The position numbers and the translations under genes were made by a program. This document shows positions 5,674-5,927 of a stretch of 5,927 bases of DNA, piece by piece. Positions within the stretch are counted from its first letter, which is position 1. Each line of letters begins with the position of its first letter. This stretch comes from Candidatus Sumerlaeota bacterium (GTDB lineage Bacteria; UBP6; UBA1177): assembly GCA_007136595.1 (NCBI GenBank), contig SLGQ01000082.1, positions 1-5,927 of the forward strand, given 5' to 3'. The notes below the pieces were generated by a model. It ran no database searches, was not told the DNA's origin, and saw only the letters and a list, made by a program, of their open reading frames with translations.

Positions 5674-5927
5674 ATGGAGGATTCGATTTTAAAAAAAGGT
5701 TCGTAATATGTTTACAAAGATACCTTGATAGTTATAGATCCGACAGAAATAATAAAACCTTACGCAGAAAAGATGGAATACCTGACAAAAGTTAGAGCCG
5801 GAAGCACAAAAGGGATAAGGAACGGGTACTGGATAATTCAAGCAGTTGCAACAGATTTGAGAGAAAAAAGATCATTCCGCTTGTTAGCAAGAAATCTACT
5901 GAATTTTTTGGGGAACTTCATTTATCT
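5674..5927 (+). pseudogene. Decayed DDE transposase (IS4-like), N-terminal/central part, continues past window
   Basis: From base 5707 the frame encodes YVYKDTLIVID, then PTEIIKPYAEKMEYL, then a VRAGS segment followed by NGYW and AVATDL. This is the conserved region around the first catalytic Asp (bases 5737-5739) of a DDE transposase family I recognise as IS4-like (from memory, not a search). Near 5864-5869 a run of six A is one base short: upstream reads DLREK, and the following frame reads KIIPLVSKK and onward to the window end, as homologues would. An in-frame TAA at 5704 also interrupts the reading frame after MEDSILKKGS (from 5674). The same frame may extend back to about 5602 through another stop at 5644, but that part is not recognisable. 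With one stop and one frameshift it is probably inactive. No terminal inverted repeat was found at its left side. A sequencing or assembly error in the A-run cannot be excluded. Confidence 0.65.

Noticed and set aside
5863..5870. Programmed -1 frameshift at the A6G run in the transposase
   Set aside because: Such sites occur in IS elements, but in the upstream frame the codons are GAA AAA AGA, so the run is not in the proper slippery phase, and the separate stop at 5704 points to decay.

Overview
The window is an AT-rich stretch of a bacterial chromosome, most likely from a Gram-negative (diderm) organism. Two genes encode lipoproteins with a signal peptide ending in Cys21, then a long Asp/Glu/Ser/Pro-rich tether, then a folded domain. 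One of them carries Dickkopf-like cysteine-rich repeats. From general knowledge, this style is common in Myxococcota and other former deltaproteobacterial lineages, often known only from metagenomes. That placement is an inference; nothing here fixes the taxon.

Layout from left to right: (1) the 3' end of a biotin protein ligase gene (birA type) on the + strand, cut by the window edge. (2) A convergent gene on the - strand for a 444-residue lipoprotein with nine cysteine-rich repeats; its last 19 bases overlap the birA 3' end. (3) A divergent intergenic region with weak candidate promoters in both directions. (4) A tightly packed + strand operon of three genes: GDP-L-fucose synthase (fcl), an unrecognised membrane protein with about nine spans, and a radical SAM enzyme with an extra C-terminal cysteine cluster. 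The first pair overlaps by 8 bases and the second pair is separated by 3. (5) A 281-base gap containing a near-consensus sigma70-type promoter bracketed by an inverted repeat, plus a possible short leader ORF. (6) A 216-residue lipoprotein whose C-terminal domain resembles PrcB. (7) A decayed DDE transposase that runs off the right edge.

Fcl makes GDP-L-fucose for surface polysaccharide or glycan. The two genes coupled to it may act on a related envelope product, but their substrate cannot be read from the sequence. The best candidate for something undescribed is this membrane protein plus radical SAM pair. The four-unit super-repeat in the cysteine-rich lipoprotein and the bracketed promoter are the next most interesting signals. 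No RNA genes or CRISPR arrays were seen.
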